A DNA stretch of 26,113 nt from Methylothermaceae bacterium. GTDB lineage: Bacteria; Pseudomonadota; Gammaproteobacteria; Methylococcales; Methylothermaceae. Positions 24,772 to 26,113 of this stretch are shown here, piece by piece. The notes beneath the pieces are model-generated. The model was not told the DNA's origin. It was given only the letters and a program-made list of their open reading frames with translations, and did not search any database. Position 1 is the stretch's first letter. Each line of letters opens with the position of its first letter. The stretch spans positions 1-26,113 of the forward strand of contig JALVSV010000436.1 in NCBI GenBank assembly GCA_027024125.1, in the 5' to 3' direction. The position numbers and the translations under genes were made by a program.

Positions 24772-25137
24772 TTACATCTGCGGCTTGATCACCTTGCCAC
24801 CCTGGGCCTCACAATCCTTGAGACTGACATAGAGATAGCCCTGTCCCTTGCATTGATTCAATCCTTTGCAGGCATTGTTGGGTGTGGCACATTCAGACTG
24901 ACCCTTACAGGCATTGATGCCGAAACAGGCCACTTTGACTTCGGTCGCCTGTTTCGAAGACTCCTGGGCCTGGGATTTCATTCCCTCCATCATGCCCATA
25001 CCTTGCTTGGATGCCTGCTCTGGGGACTCTTTCGCTGCCTTGTCGGCCTGGTCCTGCTGATTGGTGCAACCGGCGCTGAATATGGCTGCCGCCGCTGTAG
25101 CCAGTACGACGCCCCTGGACAAATTCACTTTGCTCAT
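24772..25137 (-). CDS. bufA: Bufferin-type RiPP precursor (BufA2-like), cysteine-rich
   Basis: The product is 121 residues. An N-terminal export signal (about 1-23) ends in SAGC (Cys24), which resembles a lipobox. A Lys/Gln/Glu-rich spacer follows (25-68), then a core with six cysteines at 71, 77, 83, 90, 96 and 109. The core has the repeated pattern ACKG...C: ACFGINACKG, SECATPNNACKG, QCKGQGY and a final KDCEAQGGK. That pattern is the same as in bufferin precursors, whose modified cysteines bind copper outside the cytoplasm. It is the first gene of a precursor, MNIO, DUF2063 operon. The identity as a bufferin is strong from both core and context; lipidation is inferred and unusual. The preceding 101 bases presumably hold a metal- or stress-responsive promoter, but none was recognised. 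Confidence 0.87.
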   Translation of the reverse strand: MSKVNLSRGVVLATAAAAIFSAGCTNQQDQADKAAKESPEQASKQGMGMMEGMKSQAQESSKQATEVKVACFGINACKGQSECATPNNACKGLNQCKGQGYLYVSLKDCEAQGGKVIKPQM

Positions 25138-25238
25138 TGCTAGATTACCCGCGTTATGAATCGATAGATTGGTTGATTGTTCACTCTATTCACCGCCTTC
25201 ATTGTCTGGCGGACCAATATGCTGTCTTGAGTCGCAGA

Positions 25239-25823
25239 TCATGGTAAATGTTTACGTTTTTTGTCTCTGCGGATCTCACGGAAAAAATGATGGCCCCACA
25301 ACGTCACATATTGAAGACCGCTGACTATTGTGGTCGCACTGACCAGGTAAATCAATCCATTCAGTATGCCCTGAGGCAACTGACTGAATCCATGATGCCA
25401 GAAGACCGCCAGAAGCAGCAGAATCTGAAACAGGGTATTGAATTTGCTGATCCAGGTGGGTTGCCCTTCGAAGGGATGCAACAGAAAGTAGTAGGCGACC
25501 GCCCCCAGAACGATGATCGAATCCCTAACCAGCACCAACAAGGCTAGCCACCAGGGCAGCAAGCCGATCCAGGCACATGCAGTGTAGCAGGATACCATGA
25601 GCAGCTTGTCTGCAACCGGGTCGAGCAGGGAGCCCAACCGGGTGATCCAGCCGTAATGCTTGGCCAGGAATCCATCCAGGGCATCGGACAGTCCGGCAAC
25701 GAAAAACAGCCCCAGCGCCCAGTCGAAACGCTGCTCAAGCACCATCATCACCGTCGGCCAGACCAACAGGATCCTCATCACGGTAATGATGTTGGGAATC
25801 TGTCTCAGCGAAAACCAGCTCAT
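25239..25823 (-). CDS. CDP-alcohol phosphatidyltransferase family protein (PgsA-like)
   Basis: The product is 194 residues with about five or six membrane helices. The CDP-alcohol phosphatidyltransferase motif is complete at residues 47-72: Asp47, Asp50-Gly51, Ala54, Gly64, Asp68 and Asp72, with Lys55 where many members have Arg. The enzyme transfers a phosphatidyl group from CDP-diacylglycerol to an alcohol such as glycerol 3-phosphate. It is shorter and more divergent than housekeeping PgsA, so it may be a second family member; the acceptor is not certain. It diverges from purM, with 76 bases between them. Confidence 0.85.
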   Translation of the reverse strand: MSWFSLRQIPNIITVMRILLVWPTVMMVLEQRFDWALGLFFVAGLSDALDGFLAKHYGWITRLGSLLDPVADKLLMVSCYTACAWIGLLPWWLALLVLVRDSIIVLGAVAYYFLLHPFEGQPTWISKFNTLFQILLLLAVFWHHGFSQLPQGILNGLIYLVSATTIVSGLQYVTLWGHHFFREIRRDKKRKHLP

Positions 25824-25889
25824 TGTCGTCGCCCCCGACTACCGTTGTCTCGTACAATAATACCTTGAATTTAATATGCAACTTCTATC

Positions 25890-25894
25890 GGAGG
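25890..25894 (+). promoter_or_regulatory. Ribosome binding site deciding the purM start
   Basis: GGAGG lies 5 bases before the TTG at 25900. The in-frame ATG at 25876 has no such site, so TTG is the likely start. Confidence 0.6.
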
Positions 25895-25899
25895 TTTCC

Positions 25900-26113
25900 T
25901 TGTCAGAACAAACATCCCTGGATTACAAGAGCGCAGGCGTGGACATTGAAGCCGGCTCCCAGCTAGTGGAACGCATCAAGCCCCATGTACAGAAAACCTT
26001 CCGCCCCGAAGTGCTCACTGGCCTCGGAGGATTCGGCGCTCTGTTCGAGCTGCCCTGGAATCGCTATCGAAGGCCGGTACTGGTGTCCGGAACCGATGGT
26101 GTCGGCACCAAAC
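25900..26113 (+). CDS. purM: Phosphoribosylformylglycinamidine cyclo-ligase, N-terminal part (runs off the window)
   Basis: Seventy-one codons are present before the right edge. They encode a typical PurM N-terminus: [20 protein letters not shown], then [12 protein letters not shown] and [11 protein letters not shown], the last being part of the ATP-binding site. PurM closes the imidazole ring of aminoimidazole ribonucleotide in purine synthesis, in the cytoplasm. Translation most likely begins at a TTG, supported by GGAGG at 5 bases; an in-frame ATG 8 codons upstream lacks a ribosome site. Confidence 0.93.
   Translation, partial: MSEQTSLDYKSAGVDIEAGSQLVERIKPHVQKTFRPEVLTGLGGFGALFELPWNRYRRPVLVSGTDGVGTK

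Noticed and set aside
25876..25878. ATG as the purM start
   Set aside because: It is in frame but has no ribosome site. GGAGG is placed correctly for the TTG at 25900, which also gives the usual PurM N-terminus.

Overview
The window looks like chromosomal DNA from a gammaproteobacterium. The evidence is a purM with a gammaproteobacterial N-terminus, an aldo/keto reductase very close to Escherichia coli Tas, an aryl-polyene-type pigment operon and a bufferin operon. Genus cannot be told from this sequence. No rRNA, tRNA, CRISPR array, phage gene or intact transposase was seen. All functions below rest on motif reading, not on searches.

Region 1 (1-7808, all minus strand) is one end of an aryl-polyene / xanthomonadin-like biosynthetic operon. 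In transcription order it holds a lipoprotein, an acyl carrier protein, a membrane protein, a LolA-like carrier, an RND/MMPL exporter, a rhodanese lipoprotein, a ketosynthase fused to a chain-length-factor-like domain, and a halogenase-like flavoprotein cut by the window edge. The genes overlap or lie a few bases apart, except for a 72-base gap before the rhodanese. The remaining pigment enzymes (ligase, dehydratase, ketoreductase, acyltransferases) would be expected to the left.

Region 2 (7809-11001) is repeat-rich. It carries tas (plus) and a YdcF-like gene (minus), the latter preceded by a 15-codon leader ORF. Two copies of a 161-165 bp element bracket this pair. Each is flanked by its own perfect 10-bp direct repeat, as after transposition. 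A third palindromic element shares their conserved core but has different stems. The rest holds possible decayed coding sequence.

Region 3 (11002-21701) is the most unusual part. A tightly coupled minus-strand operon encodes a NodU/CmcH-type carbamoyltransferase, a large heme-oxygenase-like iron oxidase, and an ABC ATPase with its FtsX/MacB-type permease. It faces a coupled plus-strand pair (CrtC/AttH-type lipocalin protein and a two-heme cytochrome c) and diverges from an AlkB-type membrane hydroxylase. Together these could hydroxylate or desaturate, carbamoylate and export a lipid-like product. That pathway is inferred; no such product is known to me.

Region 4 (21555-26113) holds an NhaC-family antiporter whose 3' end overlaps the AlkB-like gene tail to tail. 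It is followed by a copper-bufferin RiPP operon (bufA-like precursor, bufB MNIO enzyme, bufC partner), a CDP-alcohol phosphatidyltransferase, and the divergent 5' end of purM.
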